14,577 nucleotides of DNA from an uncultured Pseudomonadota bacterium (GCA_913057845.1 CAJXPC010000011.1:1-14577), one strand, 5' to 3'; shown: positions 1 through 7,351, counted from the stretch's first letter. Numbers and translations are program-made. Notes: generated by a model from the sequence alone, not told the origin.

Positions 1-49
1 ACGAGATGTAGAGAGGTCTCGTGGGCTCGGAGATGTGTATAAGAGACAG
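1..49 (+). other. Synthetic Nextera i7-side adapter (not genomic)
   Basis: Bases 1-7 match the end of the Illumina P7 primer, 8-15 (gtagagag) look like an 8-base i7 index, and 16-49 are the Nextera read-2 adapter. The adapter ends in the 19-bp Tn5 mosaic end at 31-49 (agatgtgtataagagacag). This is library sequence added in vitro; genomic sequence starts at 50. I recognise it from memory of the adapter sequences. Confidence 0.97.
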
Positions 50-674
50 TGTCCATATAACCCGAAAAGTCTTGAAGGTTAATTGCTCCTCCTAATCTCG
101 GATTAAAACGTTTTTCCTCCGAGACATTCGACACGGTCATCCCTCGATAATCGTGCCCGGGATAAATCAAACATGATTTGGGAAGTGTAAAAATTTGCTC
201 GTGAATCGATTGGAACATCATTTCCGGGTTTCCCTCTTGGAAATCCGTCCGCCCTGTACCCCGAATTAATAAGCAATCTCCAGTAAAAACCATGGATTTA
301 TCATCTAGAACTAAGGTGATACATCCGTTCGTATGCCCTGGTGTCTCACGCACACCCAACGTCCTAGCGCCGAAGGTGATTACGTCGCCCTGACCCACAT
401 AGCGCCCAGCCCCTCGAGCACCTCCATTCGCTGAAACTACGATTTCACTCGCAAGGCTATTGTGAAGCAGCCAAGCCCCAGTAACGTGGTCAGCATGGAC
501 GTGAGTCTCAACGGTAGCGATGAGATCAAGATCCATCTCCTTTATCATCGCCCGATCTCGCATGACCTGCTCAAACACGGGGTCAATTAACAGACACTCT
601 CTAGATTCTGAATCACCCAAGAGATACGTATATGTGGACGACTGTTGGTCAATTAATTGACGGAAGATCAGCAC
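50..674 (-). CDS. ETHE1-like persulfide dioxygenase (MBL fold), 3' end cut off
   Basis: This encodes a metallo-beta-lactamase-fold enzyme of the ETHE1/persulfide dioxygenase type, which oxidises glutathione persulfide to sulfite using one Fe(II). 208 residues are visible before the fragment ends; family members of this type run about 230-250, so roughly 25-40 C-terminal residues are missing. The start is GTG at 674, because the protein then opens VLIFRQL like family members; an in-frame TGA lies about 22 codons upstream and no better start follows it. Key residues are the THVHADH motif (H58, H60, D62, H63), H114 in TPGHTNG, D133 in FTGD and H174 in YPGHDY. The spacing of H58, H114 and D133 matches the Fe ligands of human ETHE1. 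GRTDF (about 141-145) is also conserved. There is no rhodanese domain in the visible part. It is the last gene of a minus-strand series. A generic glyoxalase II is less likely given these motifs. Confidence 0.9.
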
Positions 675-808
675 CGCTCTTATCCAGTTTGTGAGATTAG
701 GTAAACGACTATATCTTGATCATATCTTTTTTGTATTCATTTCGTAAAAAAACTAAAAACACTCATGCCACTAAGACTAGAAGGACTTAGTATTCGGGGA
801 AAACACAT

Positions 809-1777
809 CTATACGGTTAAACACTTCTTTAACAGCGATCGCATTAAGACCGCCCCCTCCACCACCCGATCGCATTGCAGAAGGATATCTTTTGTACTTG
901 CACAATAGCTGGCGAGCACCATCAAAGTATCAAGTACATTCCAAGATACATTTCCCTCTCTGCTATAGATGCCCTCATCAGATTCGAATTCCCTTTGAAG
1001 AGCTTGTTGAGCCTTTTTACCCCACATGCGCCGAACAGACCCCACCAACCACGTCTCTAGCGCCTCTTTACCAACCACTTGGCGCGTCCAATCACCCAAA
1101 TGGAGACAATCTTCACGAGCCAACTCAATAGCCTTTCTTAACGTGGGCAGGATATTTTCCTCTCTTGCTGGGATCCGATGAGCAAGGCTTGCATTGAGCT
1201 GCGTCACTCCGACTGAATAAGTTGCACCCGTCCCCTCTTGGAACCATCGCGCAAGAAGACGGAGTCCTCCTCGACTCAAACAATTGTGCAAAACCACCTG
1301 GAGCCTGAAGGGGTCCATACTCCCAGGATCAAAGTCATAAAAGCTTGGTAACGAGACCACCAATGACATTTGGGCTCCGTAGGACCCATATTCCGCGGCC
1401 ACATCAACCTCATCCGGATTAATTCTTAAGGCGACTAAAGCACGCTCGATCGCATTTACAATATGTTGATGCGGGATAAACTGACGCCCACGCACCACTT
1501 GACAAATCGGGACGTGTCCTCCCGACTGAGACTCATGATTTGAGCGATATAAAATATCGCGAGTTACTAATTTAGCCCTGATTGCACCAAATCCGTCAGT
1601 AGAACGACTGTTTATCATCGTAAAACTCGGCGATGTACTATTCAACTCCCGTAACTTGCCGGTTATGCCCACATTACTTCTGGGCGTTGATTGATCAACA
1701 CGATCTCTAATTGCTGAGATGCTGCGTCGTAATTTGGGACCTGGTGTTCTGTTAAGGAAAAAACTGAGCTGTTCCAT
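809..1777 (-). CDS. Unrecognised 322-residue protein, faintly DUF932/UPF0380-like
   Basis: I do not firmly recognise this protein. An ATG at 1777 is preferred over the adjacent in-frame GTG at 1780, because a GGAGG sits 6 nt before the ATG and only 3 nt before the GTG. It is soluble, with no signal peptide or membrane segment. Residues 1-60 are basic, Ser-rich and low in structure. A mixed alpha/beta core follows, with a hydrophobic strand near 137-144 and the segment LHNCLSRGGLRLL (163-175). The order of segments (FIPHQHIV near 100, the LHNC...GG region, then SLAH and a helix at 197-220) loosely recalls the DUF932/UPF0380 phage-plasmid family (E. coli YfjQ/YafZ), but the hallmark CxNG motif is not clear, so this is a weak inference. 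It lies downstream of a WYL regulator in the same orientation, with a palindrome in the gap, which suggests it is the regulator's target. The function is unknown. Confidence 0.8.
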   Translation of the reverse strand: MEQLSFFLNRTPGPKLRRSISAIRDRVDQSTPRSNVGITGKLRELNSTSPSFTMINSRSTDGFGAIRAKLVTRDILYRSNHESQSGGHVPICQVVRGRQFIPHQHIVNAIERALVALRINPDEVDVAAEYGSYGAQMSLVVSLPSFYDFDPGSMDPFRLQVVLHNCLSRGGLRLLARWFQEGTGATYSVGVTQLNASLAHRIPAREENILPTLRKAIELAREDCLHLGDWTRQVVGKEALETWLVGSVRRMWGKKAQQALQREFESDEGIYSREGNVSWNVLDTLMVLASYCASTKDILLQCDRVVEGAVLMRSLLKKCLTV

Positions 1778-1780
1778 CAC

Positions 1781-1787
1781 TAACCTC
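1781..1787 (-). promoter_or_regulatory. Strong ribosome binding site that decides the start of the 809-1777 gene
   Basis: On the minus strand this region reads GGAGGTTAGTGATG. The GGAGG core is a near-perfect Shine-Dalgarno site with 6-nt spacing to the ATG at 1777, so that start is preferred over the GTG three bases upstream. Confidence 0.7.
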
Positions 1788-1830
1788 CGTTATAACTAAT
1801 TATCTTGGAGGTAGTTTGCGCCCAGCACTA

Positions 1831-1845
1831 GCTCACCAGATGAGC
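1831..1845. promoter_or_regulatory. Imperfect palindrome, possible operator for the WYL regulator
   Basis: The sequence gctcaccagatgagc has perfect 5-bp outer arms (GCTCA/TGAGC) and 12 of 15 positions that are self-complementary. It lies between the WYL gene and the downstream gene, about 54 bp before that gene's ATG. Just upstream on the minus strand is an AT-rich stretch that could hold a weak promoter (TTGTAA, then TATGTG after a 16-bp gap). The role is inferred from position and symmetry only; there is no U-tract after it, so it is not a terminator. Confidence 0.3.
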
Positions 1846-1901
1846 CTGAAACGACACATATTAAAAATAATTTTTCTTACAAATTCATATAAATCATTAT
1901 T

Positions 1902-2873
1902 TTATACATATATGGCCAACATTTTAGACGCCTTCTCCCTAACCATCTGACGCAATGATTCAGGCTCAATGACCTCAACGTCAGGACCAAATCTAAGGAT
2001 ATCCATAACGAGCTCATACTGTTCGGTATAGGGTATTTCTAAAATAAAATAACCCTCATCATCAAAATGATTCCGTTGAGATGGGTGCCATTCTTCAAGA
2101 GAAACCCATTTAGCGCGCTCGGCACTAAATCGAAGTTTGGCCCACAAAAGTTCAGTGCCAGAAAAAATCCCATATCCTGATCCGAGAACAGAATCTAATA
2201 TTTTTTCGTCGCATTGAATAGCCGCTTCATCTCTCAGCGTCGCGGTACGCACAGCATCCAACGAAAAGCTACGTACTGCATTCACAGAATGACACCAGGC
2301 ATCTAAATACCAATTATCTCTGTAGTATACGATTCGTTGAGGCGAAATAGATCGCTGCGTTACCTCTTCTCTTGAGCGGACGTAGTATGTAAGCTCAAGC
2401 TGAGACCGTTGCATTAAGGATAGCGCAATAACTTCAAAATGTTTAATGCTCCGACTGCGGGAGCCCATATTGAGGATTTTGATACGGTTCTTTATCGCAT
2501 CGACTGAGTACTCACCAACCTCAATGAGATCTCGCAATTTTTGCTTAAGTGGATCAAGTCGTGGTCCAAGCAAACCAGGTTGAATTTGACTCAACAAAGC
2601 CTCCATTGAGAGCAGGGCAAGTATCTCTGATTGGTTAAACCAAATCCCAGGTAATTCATAGGACGGCGCATCGTCAATCTCTTGATCAAAAATATAGCCA
2701 CGAAGAGTACGATCCCAGCTAATAGGGGCGTTAAGGCGATCTCTCATGTACTCGATATCACGCTTGAATGTCGCCTTTGACACCGAAAGCTCCTCAAGGA
2801 ACCTCTCTAAGGAAACCGATCTACTATCACGAAGCAATCGGTCAATCTTATAAAACCTCTCTGTTCGTTCCAA
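1902..2873 (-). CDS. WYL-domain transcriptional regulator (YafY-like, HTH-WYL-WCX)
   Basis: This is a 323-residue DNA-binding regulator. An N-terminal winged helix-turn-helix covers about residues 5-60 (LERFLEELSVSKATFKRDI contains the recognition helix). The WYL domain covers about 140-215, with the namesake W188-Y189-L190 in NWYLDAW and RSFSLDAV at 201-208. A C-terminal WCX extension (about 245-323) carries the typical LRFGPDVEVIEPESLR pattern at 293-308. The start is TTG at 2873, preceded by AGGGGA at 6-nt spacing; MERTERFYKIDRLL is the usual opening of this family, so the rare start is well supported. WYL domains sense nucleic acids or small ligands, and such regulators often sit beside accessory or defence genes. 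Here it is 65 bp downstream of a DsbD-like gene and 124 bp upstream of an unknown gene, which may be its target. Confidence 0.92.
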   Translation of the reverse strand: MERTERFYKIDRLLRDSRSVSLERFLEELSVSKATFKRDIEYMRDRLNAPISWDRTLRGYIFDQEIDDAPSYELPGIWFNQSEILALLSMEALLSQIQPGLLGPRLDPLKQKLRDLIEVGEYSVDAIKNRIKILNMGSRSRSIKHFEVIALSLMQRSQLELTYYVRSREEVTQRSISPQRIVYYRDNWYLDAWCHSVNAVRSFSLDAVRTATLRDEAAIQCDEKILDSVLGSGYGIFSGTELLWAKLRFSAERAKWVSLEEWHPSQRNHFDDEGYFILEIPYTEQYELVMDILRFGPDVEVIEPESLRQMVREKASKMLAIYV

Positions 2874-2938
2874 TGCCTATCCCCTTTGGAAAATGAATCT
2901 CAGCCACGGTGAAAAGCTGAGCATTTAACATTGCCTTA

Positions 2939-5044
2939 TCAACGATCGAATAGATTAAAAATTTCTTTTTTTCTAAGCACCTCCGATAGAACAACAGGCG
3001 CCCCTTGGTTCGCGGGATAAAATACGTAAACAGGCACACCTGATCTGCCAAAAGAAGTTAATGACTCCGTAATTGCCGCATCTCTAGATGTCCAATCAGC
3101 CCTGAAAGTAATCACTTTATTTTTCTTAAACGTATCTACGACCTCCTGATCATTAAGCACCAGCGCCTTATTCACTTGGCAGGTGATACACCAAGCTGCA
3201 GTGTAATCAACGAACACCGGATGGGCTTCCTCACGAGCACTCGCCACATCCCCCGACGACCAAGGTTTCCACTCCGGTTTAGATACTTCTCGAGTAGACG
3301 CTTGATCCAGTGCAGTCCCAATATGAATTAAGCCTGATAGAGAGACCAAGAGACTGATCGCAATTAGGATCCTCCACGGAACAATACGAGTGATCGTTCG
3401 ATACTGCAGTTTACCTATAGCCCAAACAGATAAGCCAACAAAGACCAAAACGACGAGGACTTTGGAAATAGTGTGAATAGTGGTTTGCTGACCTAACACC
3501 CAAATCAACCAAATGACCGTCAAGTACAAAGGCACACTCAACAGGTTTTTAAAGGTGCTCATCCATGCGCCCGGCTTTGGCACCCAGACAAATAGACCAG
3601 GCCACAACGAAATGATTACGTAAGGCGTTGCCATCCCAACCCCAAGCGCTAAGAACGTGAGCATACTCGACACCGCTCCTTGCCCAATTGAAAAACCGAT
3701 TGCCGCACCCATAAAAGGCGCTGTGCATGGTGTCGCAATAATTGTTACGAGAGCCCCAGACAGAAGGGAAGACCACCGACCAAATGCCCCATCGATTCCG
3801 CCAAAACGCTGCAAGCTGGTGCCGATCTCATACAAACCGGACATATTCAACGCAAGTACAAAGAACAAAATAATTAACCCCAAAACCATTTCAGGAGCTT
3901 GCAACTGAAAACCCCAGCCAATCTGATCGCCGGCCGATCTCATAATCAGTAAAGCCCCACCTATCAAACAAAACGTTAAAACAACGCCAAAAGCAAACAA
4001 CGCGGTATCCCAATAGCGCGCTGATATAGGTCGCCCTTCGTGGCCGATCACTGACATTAATTTAATCGCCACAACGGGAAGAACACACGGCATTAAATTT
4101 AAGATCACCCCACCAATCAAGGCAAAACAAATCGCTAACCAAAGGCTGGAGATAGATTGATTCTGCACAGAACGAATTGGGGACTCAAGCGCCATAAGCT
4201 CCCTTGGAGTTCGACGAAAGTCGTAACTTGCAGTCTCGCCACTGGCTTTATCCGTCACCACCAAAACACCCTCGAACGAAGTTTTAGATCGCACATATTG
4301 AGGGGACAACCGCCCACGCAAGGTCATACCTGATGAGACCGCAACCAACGTCTGCGGAGGCTGATATGCGATGACATCATTTTGAGCAGGAAAGAATTCT
4401 GCCGAGATGACAGTAGGCTCAATGCGGCTTAAATCGAGACTCCATTGCCCGTCTTGACTCACCGTTACATCAAACCAGTCCTTAGGGGCTTGACTGGGCA
4501 TTTCTTGCAAGGTATTTTCAATGTCACTAGCGTCTACTGTGGCACTCCCTAAATCACCTACTTGAAAGTCCATGAAGAGCTGAGCCTCTCCAGGAATACA
4601 CAAGTCTTTACAAATAAGCCAAGACACGTCTGCCGAGATGGAGTGTCGACCCGATCGCACGTCTTCAGCGACTTTAAGTTGAAATGGAAAGATAACGGTG
4701 CGGCCGTATCCAAAATTGACAAAATTCTCAAGATTAAAGCGACTGGGAGCTGGCCATAACATCGGCCCTACAACGAATTTACTGGGGAGCAACCAATCAA
4801 CTCGCGTGGGCAGGCCAGTGTCACCTGGATTTTTCCAATAGATGTGCCAGTCCTCTTCAAGCGTTACACGGACACCGAGGTGCAGCTCTTGACCTGGAGC
4901 AACTCGATCAAATTGCGTGATGAGATCGAGCTTAATATACTGTTTGGAGGAGCCACTGCGATCAGCCGCGTGCGCGGGGAAAAACACCGACAATATAACC
5001 ACTACGAGCCAGACGATGGCAAAAATGTAGATCTTAGATCGCAT
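2939..5044 (-). CDS. DsbD/ScsB-like thiol:disulfide interchange protein
   Basis: This inner-membrane protein carries electrons from cytoplasmic thioredoxin to periplasmic thiols. Numbering from the ATG at 5044 (701 residues): a signal peptide at 1-26 with an AHA cleavage site; a periplasmic N-terminal domain of about 30-290 with a CKDLC (CxxxC) pair at C145/C149; a DsbD-type membrane domain of about 298-580 with one cysteine in LMPCVLP (C320) and one in ATPCTAPF (C440); and a C-terminal periplasmic thioredoxin domain of about 590-701 with WCITC (C619/C622). All three redox pairs are therefore intact. The CxxxC and WLICKDLCIPG context fits the ScsB-like branch better than classical E. coli DsbD. 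An in-frame TTG at 5065 would add 7 residues, but the ATG gives the cleaner signal peptide; neither has a good ribosome site. It lies 107 bp downstream of a cysteine-free coiled-coil gene, so that neighbour is not an obvious substrate. Confidence 0.93.
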   Translation of the reverse strand: MRSKIYIFAIVWLVVVILSVFFPAHAADRSGSSKQYIKLDLITQFDRVAPGQELHLGVRVTLEEDWHIYWKNPGDTGLPTRVDWLLPSKFVVGPMLWPAPSRFNLENFVNFGYGRTVIFPFQLKVAEDVRSGRHSISADVSWLICKDLCIPGEAQLFMDFQVGDLGSATVDASDIENTLQEMPSQAPKDWFDVTVSQDGQWSLDLSRIEPTVISAEFFPAQNDVIAYQPPQTLVAVSSGMTLRGRLSPQYVRSKTSFEGVLVVTDKASGETASYDFRRTPRELMALESPIRSVQNQSISSLWLAICFALIGGVILNLMPCVLPVVAIKLMSVIGHEGRPISARYWDTALFAFGVVLTFCLIGGALLIMRSAGDQIGWGFQLQAPEMVLGLIILFFVLALNMSGLYEIGTSLQRFGGIDGAFGRWSSLLSGALVTIIATPCTAPFMGAAIGFSIGQGAVSSMLTFLALGVGMATPYVIISLWPGLFVWVPKPGAWMSTFKNLLSVPLYLTVIWLIWVLGQQTTIHTISKVLVVLVFVGLSVWAIGKLQYRTITRIVPWRILIAISLLVSLSGLIHIGTALDQASTREVSKPEWKPWSSGDVASAREEAHPVFVDYTAAWCITCQVNKALVLNDQEVVDTFKKNKVITFRADWTSRDAAITESLTSFGRSGVPVYVFYPANQGAPVVLSEVLRKKEIFNLFDR

Positions 5045-5151
5045 GTTCAGCAGTATAGTCGACAACCTCTATCGAGTTTTTTAAACGGTGTGGGACTCAT
5101 CATCACGTATCAGAAAAACCTTAGGCCTTTACAAGCCAATAAGCTAAAAAA

Positions 5152-6519
5152 TCATTCAGAGCTGGGTTGAGCTGGATCTTCCGTTGCCGACATGTCCCCT
5201 TCGACATCAGGTGCACTGCGAGAAGAAGCTAACTGCGCTTCCATCATCATGATTTTATTCTCCAAAATTCTCAGCCGCTCTAAGTCTTCATCAGAAGAAT
5301 TTTCTGAGCGGGCGAAATGCTCTTCCATCATCATGATTTTATTCTCCAAAATTCTCAGCTGATCTAAGCCTGCATCAGAAGAATTTTCTGAGCGGGCGAA
5401 CTGCTCTTCCATACTAATAATTTTAGCCTTCAAAATTTTCAGCTGATACAGAAGTTCGCTCATGCGATCTTTAAGAGAATATTGATCGGCGAGTGTCGGT
5501 TGGACGATTTCTAATTCATCGAGCCTCCTCAGCACCACATTTAAATCCTCTGAATTCAGCCTAGAAATATCATCGAGGTTTTTTGTGTCACCTTCGAGTC
5601 TAAGTAGCTCAGCCTGCAATGGGTACAAACCAGTAGCGAGCTCCTCAAGCCTAAATTCAATATCATTTATTGCAAAGACATCTCTATCTAACTCCATGTC
5701 TTTTGCAGCCAGTGCATCTAAGCGATCAGAGAAACTTTCAAACCGACTGATGTCGGCTTCAATCTGCTCAATTCGACTCAAATGAGTCAACGCACCTTCA
5801 GTTACCTCTGCCAATCGGCCAGAGTTAGTAATGATTTGTTCACCTAACCGTTGAATAAGCGTCTCCGAAACCTGAAAGCGCTGAAGCAACAATTGATTTT
5901 CCTCCTCAAGATAAAGGATGCGCGTCAGCAACTTTTGCTCTCTCAACTCAAACTCGGCCTTTTGAACATACTCCGCACTAACATTTTGGACCCTCGCCTC
6001 CAACGCATTAATTCGATTCGTTAGACCTTCGACCTGCTGAGCAGTCGACATTCCATCCTCTTGAATCTGAGACTCCACTTGAGTCACACGAGCCTCTGCA
6101 TTATCGAGAACTCGACGCCACTGAAACAATTGGTCACCACGGTTATCAAACTCATTGCGCAATTGATTCAGAGGATTATTCAGCAAGTTATAGTGATTTG
6201 CCAAATCACTTTTTATCTGTCCGATTTTCTCCATAAGCTCTAAGGTTTTCTGGAAATTTTCGTTTTGTGCCTCAATGGTTTTTTGAAAATCTGCGTTACG
6301 CTCCACTAAACGATCTGTGTTGGCTTCGGTAATCGCTATTTCTAATTCAAGGAGGCTGTGTTTGAGCTCCTTAACCTGGTTAACCAGTTGGACGAAGCTA
6401 GGTCTAGCTTCTCGAATTTTTTTAGCATTTTCGATTGAAGCACCGGGAGTATTCTGGGCGTACGTAAACGTACCGCTCAACAGGATAAAGATAAGGCTCA
6501 ATGTAATTCTTATCGTCAT
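5152..6519 (-). CDS. Secreted coiled-coil protein with C-terminal tandem repeat
   Basis: This 455-residue protein has a Sec signal peptide (about 1-21, cleavage after TYA) and an almost entirely helical body rich in Glu, Gln, Leu, Asn and Arg with heptad-like spacing, so it is predicted to be a long periplasmic coiled coil. It contains no cysteine, no membrane segment after the signal and no enzyme motif. Near the C-terminus are three copies of a 28-residue repeat beginning LKILKAK (360), LRILENK (388) and LRILENK (416, incomplete), each containing a KI...ME block and the first two ending in an ARSENSSD block. An acidic Ser/Pro tail follows. The start is ATG at 6519; an in-frame TTG at 6528 adds three residues without improving the signal. 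It sits after pal, where CpoB/YbgF lies in tol-pal operons, but it has no TPR domain and a terminator separates the two genes. It is not assigned to a named family; the role may be structural. Confidence 0.88.
   Translation of the reverse strand: MTIRITLSLIFILLSGTFTYAQNTPGASIENAKKIREARPSFVQLVNQVKELKHSLLELEIAITEANTDRLVERNADFQKTIEAQNENFQKTLELMEKIGQIKSDLANHYNLLNNPLNQLRNEFDNRGDQLFQWRRVLDNAEARVTQVESQIQEDGMSTAQQVEGLTNRINALEARVQNVSAEYVQKAEFELREQKLLTRILYLEEENQLLLQRFQVSETLIQRLGEQIITNSGRLAEVTEGALTHLSRIEQIEADISRFESFSDRLDALAAKDMELDRDVFAINDIEFRLEELATGLYPLQAELLRLEGDTKNLDDISRLNSEDLNVVLRRLDELEIVQPTLADQYSLKDRMSELLYQLKILKAKIISMEEQFARSENSSDAGLDQLRILENKIMMMEEHFARSENSSDEDLERLRILENKIMMMEAQLASSRSAPDVEGDMSATEDPAQPSSE
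5231..5450 (-). repeat. 84-bp tandem repeat inside the coiled-coil gene
   Basis: Two nearly identical 84-bp units (5231-5314 and 5315-5398) and a diverged partial third (5399 to about 5450) encode the 28-residue repeats. Units 1 and 2 share a run of more than 35 identical bases (for example 5241-5275 against 5325-5359) and an identical agaagaattttctgagcggg block (5293 and 5377). This indicates recent duplication in frame. The period is a multiple of both 3 and 7 codons, so it keeps the reading frame and the heptad register. Confidence 0.9.
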
Positions 6520-6527
6520 AGCTACCA

Positions 6528-6556
6528 ACTTTACTTTAAAGCAATAGGTTTCTCAA
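6528..6556 (-). promoter_or_regulatory. Possible sigma70 promoter for the coiled-coil gene
   Basis: On the minus strand TTGAGA (6556-6551) is followed after 17 bp by TAAAGT (6533-6528), giving 5/6 and 4/6 matches to the -35 and -10 consensus. Transcription would start only about 1-2 nt before the ATG at 6519, making a nearly leaderless mRNA, which fits the lack of a ribosome site. It abuts the pal terminator. This is consensus matching only. Confidence 0.3.
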
Positions 6557-6582
6557 ACAAAAAAGGGGCGTATAAACGCCCC
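6555..6582 (-). terminator. Rho-independent terminator after pal
   Basis: Read on the minus strand, a 7-bp GC-rich stem GGGGCGT/ACGCCCC (6582-6576 and 6571-6565) with a 4-nt loop is followed at once by TTTTTTGTTT (6564-6555). It starts about 28 bp after the pal stop codon, and it separates pal from the coiled-coil gene downstream. Confidence 0.88.
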
Positions 6583-6610
6583 CATTTAAATCTATCAAAA
6601 GTGGCCAAAA

Positions 6611-7351
6611 TCAATACACAAAGTCGGCCCTTCTATTTTGCTGCCAACTAGACTCGTCATGTCCCAGTGCCAAAGGCTTTTCTGAACCAAAGCTGGTGAT
6701 CGTAATCCGGCCTCCCTGAACACCCGACAGTTCTAACGCAGCCTTAACTGCAAGCGCTCGACTATTACCGAGACCAATATTGTATTCTCGACTGCCTCGC
6801 TCATCACAATTACCTTGAATTTCCACTTTCAAGTCAGGATTGGCGCGAAGGTACCCAGCATGGGATCGAATCACATCGTCAAACTTAGGGACAATGAAAC
6901 TCTTATCAAAATCAAAGTATACGGAGCTGGCGGGCATTCCCATCGGCACGCTGTCGTTAACAACGCCTTCTTGGGTTTGCGCAGCTTCTGCTCTAGCTTG
7001 CGCGGCTTCAGATTGAGCTTGCGCGGCTTCAGATTGAGCTTGCGCGGCTTCAGATTGAGCTATGGCACGTTCTTCCGCCTCTAGTCTCGTCTTTTCTTCG
7101 GCTAAGGCTTGTCCCTCACGAGCTTTATCCGCGTCCGCCTGGAGTCGTTCCTGATCTTGCTTGGCTTGTTCTAACTCTTGCTGAAGGCGCTCTTGCTCAG
7201 ATTGAGCTTGCGCTTGAGCTTGAATATACTCAAAACTATCGGTGGACTCCTCAACCGTTTCTGCAGTCTTATTAGTTGTCTGACATGCAACCAATGATAA
7301 AGCAGTAAACCCTATGAGAAATAATCTAAGCATGTTGGGCACAAATGTCAT
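6611..7351 (-). CDS. pal: Peptidoglycan-associated lipoprotein (Pal/OmpA-like) with long coiled-coil linker
   Basis: This is an outer-membrane lipoprotein that anchors to peptidoglycan. The signal peptide ends in the lipobox LVAC (C23), and Gln at +2 predicts outer-membrane sorting. Residues about 43-126 are a Gln/Ala/Glu-rich predicted coiled coil that includes QSEAAQA repeats. Residues about 143-246 are a complete OmpA C-terminal domain with VYFDFDKS (144-151), the Pal signature NCDERGSREYN (181-191), LGNSRALAVKAAL (194-206) and a QNRRADF end. At 246 residues it is about 75 longer than a typical Pal, and the extra length is the linker. The start is ATG at 7351 with an AGGA 7 nt upstream; ATG 7333 is also possible and would still give the lipobox. 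The neighbours are not tolQRAB or cpoB, so it may be a Pal paralogue rather than the Tol partner. It ends at a strong terminator. Confidence 0.93.
   Translation of the reverse strand: MTFVPNMLRLFLIGFTALSLVACQTTNKTAETVEESTDSFEYIQAQAQAQSEQERLQQELEQAKQDQERLQADADKAREGQALAEEKTRLEAEERAIAQSEAAQAQSEAAQAQSEAAQARAEAAQTQEGVVNDSVPMGMPASSVYFDFDKSFIVPKFDDVIRSHAGYLRANPDLKVEIQGNCDERGSREYNIGLGNSRALAVKAALELSGVQGGRITITSFGSEKPLALGHDESSWQQNRRADFVY
6995..7057 (-). repeat. Three perfect 21-bp tandem repeats in the pal linker
   Basis: The unit agcttgcgcggcttcagattg occurs three times without mismatch (6995-7015, 7016-7036, 7037-7057), with a degenerate copy to the left. It encodes a 7-residue heptad of the QSEAAQA type. 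The perfect identity suggests slippage-driven expansion of the coiled-coil linker. Confidence 0.92.

Noticed and set aside
31..49. Tn5 mosaic end, also present inverted at 14530-14548, resembling the terminal inverted repeats of a transposon
   Set aside because: Both copies are followed outward by Illumina primer and index sequence, so they come from in vitro tagmentation and not from a natural element.
770..791. Inverted repeat ACTAAG/CTTAGT just after the 809-1777 gene, with T-rich DNA further on, as a possible terminator
   Set aside because: The stem is only 6 bp and AT-rich, the loop is 10 nt, and the T-rich tract begins about 9 nt after the stem.
3657..3908. Open frame on the plus strand inside the DsbD-like gene
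   Set aside because: It lies opposite the membrane domain of a gene with clear family motifs, and its predicted product has no recognisable features.
5066..5151. Possible terminator or promoter between the coiled-coil and DsbD-like genes
   Set aside because: No GC-rich hairpin followed by a T-run and no -35/-10 pair stood out; only an AGGCCT palindrome and AT-rich sequence are present.
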